Below are positions 34,430-46,670 of a stretch of DNA of 64,000 nucleotides, piece after piece. The DNA comes from Bolinopsis microptera. Lineage: Eukaryota > Ctenophora > Tentaculata > Lobata > Bolinopsidae. Made by a program: the position numbers and the translations under genes. The first letter of the stretch is position 1, and each line of letters starts with the position of its first letter. The DNA lies in NCBI RefSeq assembly GCF_026151205.1, contig NC_087080.1:15757337-15821336 (forward strand). The letters are read 5' to 3'. A model generated the notes under the pieces. It ran no database searches, had not been told where the DNA came from, and saw only the letters and a program-made list of their open reading frames with translations.

Positions 34430-36658
34430 TTTTGACAATAATAATAAATTCCCTATGCTTCTACATCAAAGAGATATCAGTAACAGATGTACCCATCTGT
34501 ACTCGGTAGAGTCGTAGACATAACAATTCTACCAGGCAAATGCAATCGTTTTCACTGATTAAATCTCGTAAATATTAAATCTCCAAGTTAAATAAGTTTC
34601 TCGAAATTGCAACAAGCTAAATTTCTAGAGGCAGGGCCGTTAACTAATAATGAACAAATTAACTAACTTTGACATGCTTGCTCCACCTTCTTTTGACCTG
34701 ATTAGATATGAAAATGAATATCAACTACCGAATTTATAGGTGCCCATCCTTCAGTCAAATCGTTCTCCGGGGTCGAGAATAAACGATATAATATAATACT
34801 ATGATCGATTTATCGGTATTGGCATTAGAATCGCGTCAACATGAGCAAATGGTTTTGTATCAGAAAGAGATTATTCATTTTGAAATCTTAATTAACACTG
34901 TTGAATTGTCAAGTTTTCTTCGTGGTCGAGGGTCAACGATAACATACTTAATCGATTTATCGGTATTGATGATATAATCGTCCACAACGTGCAAATGGTT
35001 ATCAGAACGTATAAAACTCACAAAGTCTTCTGTTTGCAGTTCTCTATATTGCACAGGCCCCCAGAGTCAGCAGCCCCTTTATCTCTCCTCGTACCCTCCT
35101 GAGGACTGGTTTGCTAGAGACTTTTTAATTCAATTCAAATGATTATCAGAAAGTAATCAGAGGAATTTAACTCTCCCTTTGAATCAATCAAGCTAGATGA
35201 TTTGTTGTAAATACTGAGATCAAACTATCAACTTACAGGCTATCGTCAAACATGTTGCAAGGCGTCATCTTCAGTGACATAAGCCTAAAAATTGTAAAAA
35301 GTTAGTAAAACCCAAAATTCCTTTAAAAATCTGAACACTCTTAAAATGGTTATATAAAAATTAAAATTAAGATGTTAGGAGTAACGGAAGGCCAAAAGGA
35401 TTTATAGTGTTTATTCCCAAAGGTTTTAAAGTCTTGAGTTGTTGAATATATTTATGTTCACGAACTTCTAAAGTTTTAGGACTAGAATTATCAATAATTG
35501 AAACATTAAAAATTTTGTTAAAATCCTCCCTTTGTTTATAACCATGATCCAACAAATGTAAGCCCAAACTATATTCATCACTTGTTTCATCTACCTTATC
35601 ACCATTTAAAAGTTTATAATATTTGACCCTATGTTCTCCAGTTCTAACCCGTAGAGAGTGAGTAGTGCGACCGACGTAAGCCAATTTCTACAGAAACTAC
35701 ATTGGAACAGATAAATGATGTTGTAACTCAGGCAGTTTCCAGGGGAAGCTTTAACCTTCTCGCCGTTCACTTTGAATTCATGGCTGCCTTTGACAAGTTC
35801 GCAGCATTTGCATCTTGGCATATGGCATTTGCTGGTTGGACCATGTTTAGCTCCTAAAGCAAGTTCTTTCAATTTGACGAGGCGAGATCTTAGGCTTGGC
35901 CCTGTTTTCTTGGTGTAACTGAATATTTTCTTCCTAGGCGTGGAAGCTGTTGAGGAGGTCTCTTGGGATGTTTCAACTTTCTGAAAAGTAATCATTCATT
36001 CTATAATTTTTGACAATAATAATAATTTCCCTCTGCTTCTACATTAAAGAAATATCATTAAGAGATGTACCCGTCTGTAGAGTTGTAGACATAACAATTC
36101 TACCAGGCAAATGCAGTCGTTTTCACTGATTAAATCTCTCGTAAGTATTAAATCTCCAAGTTAAATAAGTTCATCGAAATTGCAACAAGCTAAATTTCTA
36201 GAGGCAGGGCCGTTAACTAATAATGAACAAATTAACTAACTTTGACATGCTTGCTCCACCTTCTTTTGAACTAATTAGATATGGAAATGAATATCAACTA
36301 CCGAATTTATAGGTGCCTATCCTTTAGTTAAATTGTTCTCCGGGGGTCGAGAATAAATCGATTTGATCGATTTATCGGTATTGTCATTAGAATCGAGTCA
36401 ACATGAGCAAATGGTTTTGCATCAGAAAGAGATTATTCATTTTCAAATCTTAATTGACACCGTTGAATTGTCAAGTTTTCTTCGTGGTCGGTATAGATTA
36501 TAAGATCGTCCACAACGTGCAAATGGTTATCAGAACGTATAAAACAAGGCTTCTGTTTGCAGTTCTCTATTGCACAAACACAGCCCCTCTCGTCGTACCC
36601 TCCTGAGTCCTGGTTTACCAGAGACTTTTTAATTCAAATGGTTATCAGAAAGTAATCA
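34430..36658 (-). mobile_element. Penelope-like retroelement fragment with pLTR-type direct repeats
   Basis: Two long direct repeats, 34430-35159 and 36008-36658, offset about 1578 bp and diverged by small indels, enclose a minus-strand coding fragment (35367-35995). Direct or inverted pseudo-LTRs of this kind are typical of Penelope-like elements. The spacer also holds the minus-strand phrase CACTGAAGATGACGCC, similar to sequences I recall near PLE 3' ends. The motif AAAGTAATCATTCATT occurs both at the inner edge (35985-36000) and at the outer edge (about 36651-36666) of the right repeat, which suggests a partly tandem insertion. No reverse transcriptase is present. Confidence 0.7.
35367..35995 (-). 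pseudogene. GIY-YIG endonuclease domain of a Penelope-like element, frameshifted
   Basis: The minus-strand frame from ATG 35995 encodes a Ser/Thr/Lys-rich head, a cysteine cluster (CHMPRCKCCELV) and NIIYLFQCSFC, which is the start of a GIY-YIG-type domain. The expected continuation AYVGRTTHSLRVRTGEHR lies in a different frame that stops at 35367, so a one-base shift near 35680 breaks the gene. The Cys cluster before the GIY-YIG core, with an IYLxQC block, is characteristic of the C-terminal domain of Penelope-like elements, which nicks DNA for target-primed reverse transcription. The reverse transcriptase part is absent, so this copy cannot move by itself. Confidence 0.75.
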
Positions 36659-38706
36659 TTCATTATAAAATCTTCGTTAATCGAAGCGGGGGAAGTTTAA
36701 AGAAAACTTTTTGTTTTATATTTATATTTTGTTTTATATTTATATAGCCCAAATAAAGTAACAACGCCACATGTCTCCGATATAAACATCAGTGAACAAT
36801 AAACGATGACGTTCATTGCGCTTTTAGCCTCCCCATGCTGGTAATATTTGTTGAGTTTCTATATAAGTGTAACGAAACACGTAGGACCGCGTATTTTTAG
36901 CTGATTTCTGTCTAATTTTGCCAAATAATATGGAGAATTAAATTTGGATTCTTTGTAGAGCACCGCACCAAGCTTATAAGATACCACATATAACAGGGTT
37001 GTCATAATATATCGTTATACTTTACATTTTACAACGTTTGAATGTATATACAAATTTGTATGTTTAGTAACGTAATTTAAATTATAATAGTACTAGATGA
37101 GTCCAAAAGAATATATCATCTTCAGAAAATCAAGCCAGAACATTGCAAACATAAAATCAGAACATGACTGGGTTGCCCGAGTTTTCAAAAAATCATGGCT
37201 TTAAATTGTCATATCCGAATATCAGTATTACCTTAACTTTAAGTATGTCGTAATATTTATTTGAGATCACCTGTTTAACATATAAATTTAATAGCTCCGC
37301 TGTCATTGTCATAAAATGATATAATATTCAATTTAATTAAACGAAATTGAATATTTGAGTGTAAGATATTAAAATGACATGTATTAACCTCTAAAATGCC
37401 TAAAACGTTTTCATTAAAAAGTTATTTGTATGGTTATTTTTGAGCTATTGGTGTCTTTTTCCTATTTCATGGTTATTATATTTGGGGTTATATATGACTT
37501 TCAAGCTAAATCATTAGATCTGAACTTAATACACTGATTGCCTATCACTATCAGTATATAAGCCATCAGTTCTGTTATGTTGAGAAAATTCTAGTGAACG
37601 GCATTTCGCCAAATGTTACGAATCTAAGAACTAAGAGTGCGGTTACATGTCTAATCTGAAATGACTGATTTTCAATGCATCACGTGGAGTTATGATGAGC
37701 TGTAAACATGAACAATGAATAACATATTTATTTATGTGGGGTGGGGCTGTAGAGGATTAACCAGCTTTAAGAGTTTTAGGGTAGATATCGGATATTTATA
37801 TTTTAATCATGCAAAAGATTTTTGAAATAATTTCTTGACACGTCAAATTTAACCGTCACCATGACAATCGTCAAATGAATGTGAAAAATTTGGTTGAATC
37901 ATTTGATGCGTCACATCAAAAAGACATTAAAATGTCGAGAAATTTTTAACGTGCTGACGTTTTTACCTATTTCCGTTGCAGACGGCATTTTTTGGTGTTG
38001 AAAATTCAAAATGTCCGTTATACGAACGTTTTGGCACCAGCACAACAATCACCGTGTTGCATCTCAAAGATTATGAAATTAAAGGATCTCAACACATGTC
38101 ATGACTCATGGGTCGAAGCTAGGAATGACGAAAATAACGGTCTGCATGGCAAAAATAATTTAGCTTATTTCCCAACTATTTTAGGCAGGGTGTGCTTGTC
38201 TCTTTGGTGCACGCTAAGCCCTGCACTGTGCTTCTCAATTTGTTATACAAGTCAAGTGTAAGCTCCTCTTTTTATTGGCCATTACTCTGACGTGGAAGTT
38301 TCTTATTGGTCGTAAAGAGATTTTTTTTCTGCTCTGGTGGCCTTGACGATACTTTTTTTGAAAAATTAGTGATAATTTCTTTCATTTACTTGTCCATGTC
38401 AGAAATTTGTTTGTTTTGGTAAAATTATTGAACATTTTATGTAAGGGGCGCATCCTTGTTAACTTTGAATCTTCTAATTCCAACCCTACGGCCTACACTG
38501 ATCGATAAAAATAAACAACAAAAACCTGCAGACATCCGCATCACCTAATAGCCAAGTATTAAGGGGACATATTTACATGGTAGTTCATAGTTGTACCTCT
38601 CCAAATGATAATTAACGCTTCATATCCCTCGCATGGTATATTAAATGGTGGTTGAGATGACCGTGTCACGCGCCGGATCGTCTAGGTTCTGTAACGCGAC
38701 ACATAC
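36659..38706. other. Intergenic, no gene supported
   Basis: AT-rich. A plus-strand open stretch at 37983-38257 sits between an acceptor-like TTTCCGTTGCAG and a donor-like GTAAGC but has unconvincing composition and no partner exon. Nothing else seen. Confidence 0.4.
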
Positions 38707-38938
38707 CTCACACAGGTATGAAGCAGCGCCCTTTATAAACATTACCCTCAATCCGTTCTTAGATCCAGGGTTCGTTGTTTTTACTGTCGTACTATTATTC
38801 TTAATCAGATTTACTAGTTCAGAATTGAGAGAGAACATGCAAGTAGGGTTCATATCTGTATTTTTCAAACCGTGGATGTTAATACGTAGGTACAAGTTAA
38901 ACTGTGCCAGCACGTGATATGATGGATTGCGGCTCACG
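38707..38938 (-). CDS. Possible isolated exon, minus strand
   Basis: A minus-strand open segment of 77 codons plus one base lies between an acceptor CTAACGTCAG (complement of 38939-38948) and a strong donor GAG/GTATGT (complement of 38709-38701). The peptide looks protein-like (HVLAQFNLYLRINIHGLKNT; GLRVMFIKGAASYLCE). I found no partner exon on either side and do not recognise the sequence. The opposite strand is also open (38645-38917), so codon evidence is ambiguous. Confidence 0.3.
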
Positions 38939-39974
38939 CTGACGTTAGTGAGGGTGGAAGCTTAGAGAGGCATGAATTCCCAATATGGGCAGATTGCCCA
39001 TTCACCTTCCTCTCCTGCCTGCGTTGTAATTACCCAGCCGGCTAGTGGATACAGTGCTCTTTTATAAAGCTAAGCGCCGCCAATTTTCAATCTAAATCGC
39101 ACTTGTTGATATCAGTTTGGTTGCAGCATTGGTGTTGCACCTCGACCTCAACTTTATCTTCTGATATTTTGTGCTATCTTTCTTACTTCGTATAAAGGCA
39201 AGTAATATTGAGATGGTTACTTAGTTCTCGCAAGACTAACCATTTACCATCTTTAAAAGGCTGCTATATATATTGTGAACTGTTGCGACCTGGAAATATT
39301 TGGGCGCTTTACGCCCTGAGACGTTAGAACAGCGTTTAACTTTATAGCCTTCTATATTGATATTGCGAAGTAAGCCAAGCTTTTGCATGTTCTTAGAGAA
39401 AGCCTTCTTTATTAGTGCTAATTATTGGCTCGAACTTGAATTAAAGCAATACGAACTTGCCATAAATTATCCGAAACTTGCACTGCAATCAGTTTTACAT
39501 TTATTTTGTTTATCTCGAGATTTATAATATTTTATGCTTAAAAGTGGTTAAATTTATTGGATTAAATTTAAATTTAAAATTGCAAACTAGTATTTACCTA
39601 CCAACTCTGATAAAATACACTTGTCCTGATGGAATCACTTAGTTAAACCACACACATCTTCAACCTTCCAATGATTATATCCCTTAATTCCCAAGCAAGC
39701 CAGACATGGGAAGAACACTTTAAGGCACTTTAAAGTGCGTGACTTTTATAGTATGATATAACTGCGCAAAAGCTGGTTGGTTAACTTAATAACCTGATAA
39801 ATTGAGTGACCTCATCTTATAATTTATGGCAAACCACTTGATCACGGTGATCACCAGCATGCTGATTGCCTCTTTAAACATGTATTTTATTATCATAAAT
39901 TGTTTGCTGCACTGAATTACTTGGCTTATGCCTCGTGAAACACAATTATAACCAATCAATCTCGATAGCTAGTC
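38939..39974. other. Upstream region of the zinc-finger gene
   Basis: No exon or repeat identified. The promoter of the zinc-finger gene should lie here, but I see no clear core element. Confidence 0.4.
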
Positions 39975-42900
39975 ATGCAGATGAAACAGCAAAACCGAGT
40001 GTCCTCTGGGCTGGAGCTACCTTACGGTACCCGATACCCTCACCTCACTTACGGCTTCCAATCCGAAGTCCTACTGAGACCTCCCCAATACCAGCCCACA
40101 AAATCAGACTTGTTTTTCCCACCACTGTCTCAAGTCCTGTATAAACCTACCCCTACTTACCATTCTCCGAGAGTCTTTCTACCTGTTCTTCATCAGGGAA
40201 CTTCTCCCACACTTCAGTTCCCTGTTTATCATGAACCTCAGGTAAATACGAGATACAAGGTGTCAGATTATGCAATCGACAGACATAATCCTTGATTTGA
40301 TTGATATTGATATGATAATGATTTATGAGCTGACTTTCTCCATGACCAATTGAAGCATTTTAAATATTCACAATTAAAGCTTCCCTACAACAACAGTACC
40401 GTAACTCAAAATCTTCCTCAGGGCCCCCTGGATTACAGACACATCCGAGCAGCGCCCATCCTACGCAGAACACCAAAACCACTCCTTGACGGAACACTCA
40501 CTCTCCAGGATGTAGTTGAGATTCTCCGACTTTGTATCTACAACGAAACAAAACAGGATGTCACCTGTCCCGTTTGCTGCAAAAAGTACAAAAGCAAAGT
40601 CTGTCTAACAAAGCATCTTTGGGAGCACACCATCTACTGGTCTCAGTTTCAGGTGAGAATCATTGCTTTTTTCTTCGTTATTTGCTTCTTTGTCGAGCAA
40701 CCAACTTAAAATCCAGCTTTTAAACGATATTCTTTACATCCAGTTCTGCAACGGTTATTATTACATTATAAATGTTGCATTATTATTTGTCAGAACATAA
40801 ACAGGCCACTATAATACTATTCCATATTCATTTAACTGCAAAGCCGTTTAAAGTTTATCAGAATATGGTTAGATAGAATGCATCGAGCTTGACTAAATTC
40901 AAGTTGATTTAAACGACAATTTCACAGCTGACGTCAAAGAGTAGTTAACTCATTATATACCCTTCAAATTAAATGTGGTTATTAAATTTTGGGTGGTTGA
41001 AACTTCTCATTCTAACCTGCCTCATTTTCAGGGAATGAAGAATCACGAGCGAGTTCTGTGCATACAGACTGCATTGATCCTATCCAAGAATCCCTACTCC
41101 TCAATACTCGTAACTGCACCTTGTAAAAAGAAGACTAAACACAACAGAGCAGTAAGTTTCTACCTGAATACGCACTATTTATCAAAAATTGTTTTCCGGT
41201 TCCTCTTTAATTTATTGCTCCCTGACTATAAACGTAACAATAACTTGGCACAATATCAAACCCTGCGCCTGATTCAGCAACTCTTTATAAGTTGTTCCAG
41301 TTAACATTGTTGAAGGATCTCCCTTTGAAGTGCAAGCTGTCAGAAATGTAATAGATCCTTTAAACCTGTTTGATGATAAATGCTTATTCGTGGTTTAAGC
41401 AGTACCTTGAAAAGTAGTTAAGCAGAACGACGTCAGTCGTTCAATCTAATCTAAAGATAAAGTTCTGATGTTTCGCCTGAAACTGAAGACAGCATTATGA
41501 TTATAAATCAGATCAACCCAGATACATACCCACATGACATAATATGTGCCTTAAACTTTTAGTAAACCGATCTGACTTACAAACTACTTAGATACAAGCC
41601 AAGGCATTGTATTTGTCCATAGTCAAGATCTTAGCTTCGCATGACACGATACGAAGGTAAAAATATGACCAATTTTGTATCTCAATCCGTTTTTTATTGA
41701 ATGGATGCAAATCAACTGGCTATACGTTTCAAGTTTAGATAAAGATCTAACAGAATATTTTTCTCGTTAACAGTTTAATCCCAGAGTGATAGCTCCGTAC
41801 CACCAGATAACGATTATATTCGTGATAGTGAAAATAATATTTCCGATCCACCAATTCGAGGCACGGACTTCCGATTGGTAAGATGATCAGTGTTATGAAC
41901 CGAACACCTGCGTTTAACCTTAGGTGGAACCACATCCACTCAAAATGACTGGTCAAAAGTGGAACAATTTTCAATCACATAGATGGTCTAATACAAGGAT
42001 TTTCCAAGGAGTATGGATAGTGTGAACTATAACGTTCGCTCAGTGTAGTGATATTAATCAGGCCAAAACAAAATTAAATACTCCAATCAGTTTTTGAGAA
42101 AAAATATTTATTTTGACCATTCATTTTCGTCGGATGTGGTCACTTATCTGTAACACTAGCTGTAGTTATCTGTAACACACTAACACTATCTGCTGGTAAT
42201 GTAACAGCCTCTGCGAAGGGTCTATTTTGTGGTTATCTTCACTTAGCTGTTATGTTAATGATGTCAATGCGGATATTGCAACAAAACTTATCCGTTGCTG
42301 ACTGGTAATTTCCAGAAAACTCATGGTTAGTTTTCATCATTTGGTCAGTTATCAATACGGGTATCATCGTATGTTCGGAACCCAACAACTATCTTCTCAT
42401 GTACCACATGGCACATACCAATCCGAATATGTGTAAACAAATAAATTATAAAAGCTACAGTCACAGCCGTATATTCCAATACTGGAGGAAATAATAGATA
42501 TCATAGGGTGTTCAATTTCTTACCGATTTTTAATTTTCAGACTATAGAGCGATGTGTGAACAAGTCTCCTGCAAAGGATGTCAAGAATTCTGAAGTTATG
42601 AAACTGTCCAGAAGCTTCACAGAACAGGAAAATCAAGTGACTTCTCCTCATTCTGATTCAGTTGAGGTAAATATTAACTATTTAATATGTTTATATTTGT
42701 ACTATTTTCAAATAAAATTTTGGCATTCGAATTGAATTACTACTCCCCAATTTTAAAATGTAGTTTCGAAGTCAATGATTATAAAGCTCTAACAAAATTA
42801 TCATTCTCAGGATTTCCTTCACTTCACTTCCACGATTAACGAAAACGCCCGAACTACTGCACACGTGCACTCCTCTCCAAAAATCAAAAGGAAGAGAGTT

Positions 42901-43947
42901 GTGCCTCCTCATCTACTTGATCACAACAAAGATTTAACCAGACTAAGATGCAGAAACCCTCAACAAGGATGGCTCGATATCAACAACACCCCGAGATTAT
43001 CTCCCCGGAGTTTCACCGCTACCGGAAACAGAGTCCGACTCCAAACCACATTCAGATGTCAAACTCCAGACTCCAAGTCCATTGCAAGGACAGCAGAGCA
43101 GTACGACAGGAGTAGGCCAATGGAAGTGGAGCAGTACAGCAGCTGCAGTGTTGGCGGGGAGTACTGCCCTAACGTGGTCACCACAACCTCACCCACTGCT
43201 ACTTCTCAGCCCCAGACTACAAGTGTCTCCAGCAACAACAGAGTTTCTCCCCAAAATCACAGTGGAGATTCTGGAGCTGACGATTCTGGCTATGGCACTT
43301 CCGAGCGACAAGATGTAAGTTAAATCGATTATATTTTAAAATTAAGAAGGGAAAACCTGTGATTTCAAGTTTAAGTTTTTCCTAGTGAATTGTTGATATC
43401 CTATGTTTGTTAAACCAGTTCGACTAATAAGCCTTCCTTTCAGAACTCATACCAACACGAAACTTCGTGGGAAAAAGACGATCTAAAGAAAGAGTACAGA
43501 AAAGAGGATTTGCCCCAGAATGATTCCAATGATAACAATAAGAGATTAGCAGAGTTTATAGAGGAGCAAGAAAGCCATCAAGGTACGTACATTTAGATAA
43601 CAGATCATGAATAGCTTTCCAACGTTCAATTCTTTATTAACGCAAACTGAAAGACGGATCACAAATCTTTTTCCGGTTAAATTAAATTAGTTTCAAAATG
43701 CATGACCCTAAGCACCGGAATCCATATACTAATAGCAAACTCTCCAGGACAAGAAAGAAAAATCCGCAAATTTGACTCGGAGAGTAACGAAAGTAGTTCT
43801 TCCTGTCAACCGATATCCCAGTCCTCATCCAGCGACGAGGGACAGCAGTCCTCCCAATCATGCGTCTCCAGAGAGTCTGACTTTTATCTCCAGTGCAACT
43901 ACAAGAAGAGCAAAGAAAACTCCGAACAGTCATCTTCTTCTTCATAA
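39975..43947 (+). CDS. C2H2 zinc-finger protein with one finger, 7 exons
   Basis: Exons 39975-40241, 40422-40652, 41032-41151, 42541-42666, 42811-43314, 43444-43582 and 43748-43947 (TAA) join in phase at all six junctions into 528 residues. ATG 39975 (MQMKQQNRV) is taken as start; an in-frame ATG follows two codons later. One C2H2 finger is present, C138-x2-C141-x12-H154-x3-H158 (CPVCCKKYKSKVCLTKHLWE). It is followed by TIYWSQFQGMKNHERVLCIQ, a helical stretch predicted to continue the domain. From memory, a KHLWEH-x2-YW finger followed by a short helix also occurs in some fungal nuclear proteins. Residues from about 250 are disordered: a basic KIKRKR patch (possible nuclear signal), Ser/Thr/Pro/Gln-rich tracts and a Ser-rich end. 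Expected to be a nuclear DNA- or chromatin-binding protein; the target is unknown. Confidence 0.88.
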
Positions 43948-44142
43948 ACAATGTATTTGGTCACACGTGACCGAGAAATTCAAGCTTTAACGACACGATA
44001 CAGAATTGACCTGAGACGAACGATGTCTTTTTTCTGATAGGGAACAATCTATGTAGCTTTTCATTTTTTGAAATTTAGGTCAACTTATATGTTGACACAG
44101 AATTTGTTAAATGTGTAAATATGTGTAACAAGGGTTGACTGT

Positions 44143-45508
44143 GCTGTCTTTACGCCATTTCAACCATTTTGATAAAACTTTCCATAGCTGATAATTGTGT
44201 AGAATAATTAAACAGAGATATCCGTCAGGACCTTATTTTATCATGACATGATAAGTACCCACTATTATACACGTGCTGGTTGGTAACAATGGTTAACAAT
44301 CGAGCATTGTACCTCCACCTTTTGTCCGTCTAATGTTTTTGATCTTTATCCTTAGTATTCTCGAAATCTTTCGGAGACTGCGAATATGAATATGTAAAAG
44401 CTATTGTGTGAAGTACACTTTTAGTAGTAAGTAAGTAGTACACCTGCAGGAGATTCCCAATACATACTTATTTCTTTTAAATCAACGGATTTGTTTAAGG
44501 GCAGATATTGAATTTGTCTTTTGTTATAACATTTGAAAATGTTCTTTCATACCAGTATCCAAATCGTCAAAACTCTCTCCACAATTAAATACCGTCAAAC
44601 AATGACAAACCCCTAAAACATGCAGGATAAGTCACTGATCGGGATAAAAGACCACGTGATCACGTGATCACCGAGCAGGGTAAGTCGCTCTCCTGTCGTG
44701 CTGCCAAGATGAATGTCAGCTCTGTACAAACGTGTCACTCCTTATTTGGGCATCACGTGTAGCTCTGTAGCTCTGTAGCTCGGTAGCTCTGTAGCTCTGT
44801 AGCTCGGTAGCTCTGTAGCTCTGTAGCTCTGTAGCTCTGTAGCTCTGTAGCTCTGTAGCTCTGTAGCTCTGTAGCTCTGTAGCTCTGTAGCTGTCTTTAC
44901 GCCATTTCAACCATTTTGATAAAACTTTCCATAGCTGATAATTGTGTAGAATAATTAAACAGAGATATCCGTCAGGACCTTATTTTACCATGACATGATA
45001 AGTACCCACTATTATACACGTGCTGGTTGGTAACAATGGTTAACAATCGAGCATTGTACCTCCACCTTTTGTCCGTCTAATGTTTTTGAACTTTATCCTT
45101 AGTATTCTCGAAATCTTTCGGAGACTGCGAATATGAATATGTAAAAGCTATTGTGTGAAGTACACTTTTAGTAGTAAGTAAGTAGTACACCTGCAGGAGA
45201 TTCCCAATACATACTTATTTCTTTTAAATCAACGGATTTGTTTAAGGGCAGATATTGAATTTGTCTTTTGTTATAACATTTGAAAATGTTCTTTCATACC
45301 AGTATCCAAATCGTCAAAACTCTCTCCACAATTAAATACCGTCAAACAATGACAAACCCCTAAAACATGCAGGATAAGTTACTGATCGGGATAAAAGACC
45401 ACGTGACCACGTGACCAACGAGCAGGGTAAGTCGCTCTCATGTCGTGCTGCCCAAGATGAATGTCAGCTCTGTACAAACGTGTCACTCCTTATTTGGGCA
45501 TCACGTGT
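44143..45508. repeat. Tandem duplication of a block of about 747 bp
   Basis: The block starting GCTGTCTTTACGCCATTTC at 44143 recurs at 44890. Both copies run with few differences through paired CACGTGA motifs (44652-44668; 45401-45416) to a GGGCATCACGTGTA motif (44739-44761; 45487-45509), and both end in a TAGCTCTG octamer array. It lies just beyond the zinc-finger gene, and its first copy may include that gene's 3' flank. Confidence 0.95.
44757..44889. repeat. Octamer array (TAGCTCTG)n, first
   Basis: About 16 copies, a few with CGG in place of CTG. Ends the first copy of the duplicated block. Confidence 0.97.
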
Positions 45509-45794
45509 AGCTCTGTAGCTCTGTAGCTCTGTAGCTCTGTAGCTCTGTAGCTCTGTAGCTCTGTAGCTCTGTAGCTCTGTAGCTCTGTAGCTCTGTAGCT
45601 CTGTAGCTCTGTAGCTCTGTAGCTCTGTAGCTCTGTAGCTCTGTAGCTCTGTAGCTCTGTAGCTCTGTAGCTCTGTAGCTCTGTAGCTCTGTAGCTCTGT
45701 AGCTCTGTAGCTCTGTAGCTCTGTAGCTCTGTAGCTCTGTAGCTCTGTAGCTCTGTAGCTCTGTAGCTCTGTAGCTCTGTAGCTCTGTAGCTCA
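45506..45794. repeat. Octamer array (TAGCTCTG)n, second
   Basis: About 36 uniform copies ending the second copy of the duplicated block. It is more than twice as long as the first array, so the two have expanded independently. Minus-strand frames through it (SYRATELQ repeats) are a product of the repeat. Confidence 0.97.
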
Positions 45795-46387
45795 TAGCTT
45801 TATATATTAGGATGCAGTGAAACTATTGGACTACGATGAATGCGGTCTTGCCAGTTGCCACCCTATGGCAACATTAAAACATATCGACTCTGTTACATCG
45901 TTTCCTCAATAAACGTAATAGATTTGTAGTGTTGTAATAAGTTTTTAGAATCAGATTTCCTTTGACAAAACAGTAAAACTTATCCACCCTCCGTATCGGC
46001 TTAGTCGGGCTCACTCGCCATAAACGACGCACAGATGCGGGATAATACCCGTAATACCCAGGCCATGTGGACACGAGTAATGTTATGCCATGCCATCACA
46101 GGTATCACATGCCTTCAATGTGATAGTGGCCTCATTGTTAGATAACTTTCTCGAATATCATCGATCATTGTTTTGGAGTTTGTTCTTGAATCTTCGAGAA
46201 ATACTCAAACCACACTCACTCAGATTGATACACCGAACAGAAAATGGGTTGTTGCACTTTATATAGCATAATCCAAATCATTACAGCCAAAAATACTTAC
46301 AGTCGATTATGCAAGTAAAGCGGCGTGGCCTAATGTTTGCTCTTGGCCGCATTCTGGCTACCTCCCTTTTACTTTTAGCTCTCTGTC
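45795..46387. other. No gene seen
   Basis: Unique-looking sequence between two repeat arrays with no supported exon. Confidence 0.4.
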
Positions 46388-46670
46388 AGTGTTAGCAACA
46401 TTTAACTTATGTCTGTTAGCAACATTTAACTTATATCTGTTAGCAACATTTAAGTTATTACTTACGGTATATCTGTTAGCAACATTTAAGTTTTATCTGT
46501 TAGCAACATTTAAGTTATATCTGTTAGCAACATTTAAGTTTTAGCTGTTAGCAATATTTAAGTTATCACTTATTTCTGTTAGCAACATTTAAGTTATATA
46601 TAACTTAAATGTTGCTAAAATGTTGCTAAGAGATATATCTCTTAGCAACATTTTAGCAACATTTTAGCTT
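46388..46670. repeat. Minisatellite TCTGTTAGCAACATTTAAGT ending in perfect palindromes
   Basis: About eight imperfect copies of a unit of about 24 bp. The array ends in two overlapping perfect palindromes, 46580-46617 (38 bp) and 46611-46660 (50 bp), made of the same GTTAGCAACATTTAAG and TAGCAACATTTTAGCAAC sequence in inverted orientation. Confidence 0.93.

Noticed and set aside
37983-38257. Plus-strand exon candidate between TTTCCGTTGCAG and GTAAGC
   Set aside because: Composition is not convincing, no partner exon in phase was found, and the second half looks random.
44716-45795. SYRATELQ repeat frames
   Set aside because: Translation of the TAGCTCTG octamer arrays.
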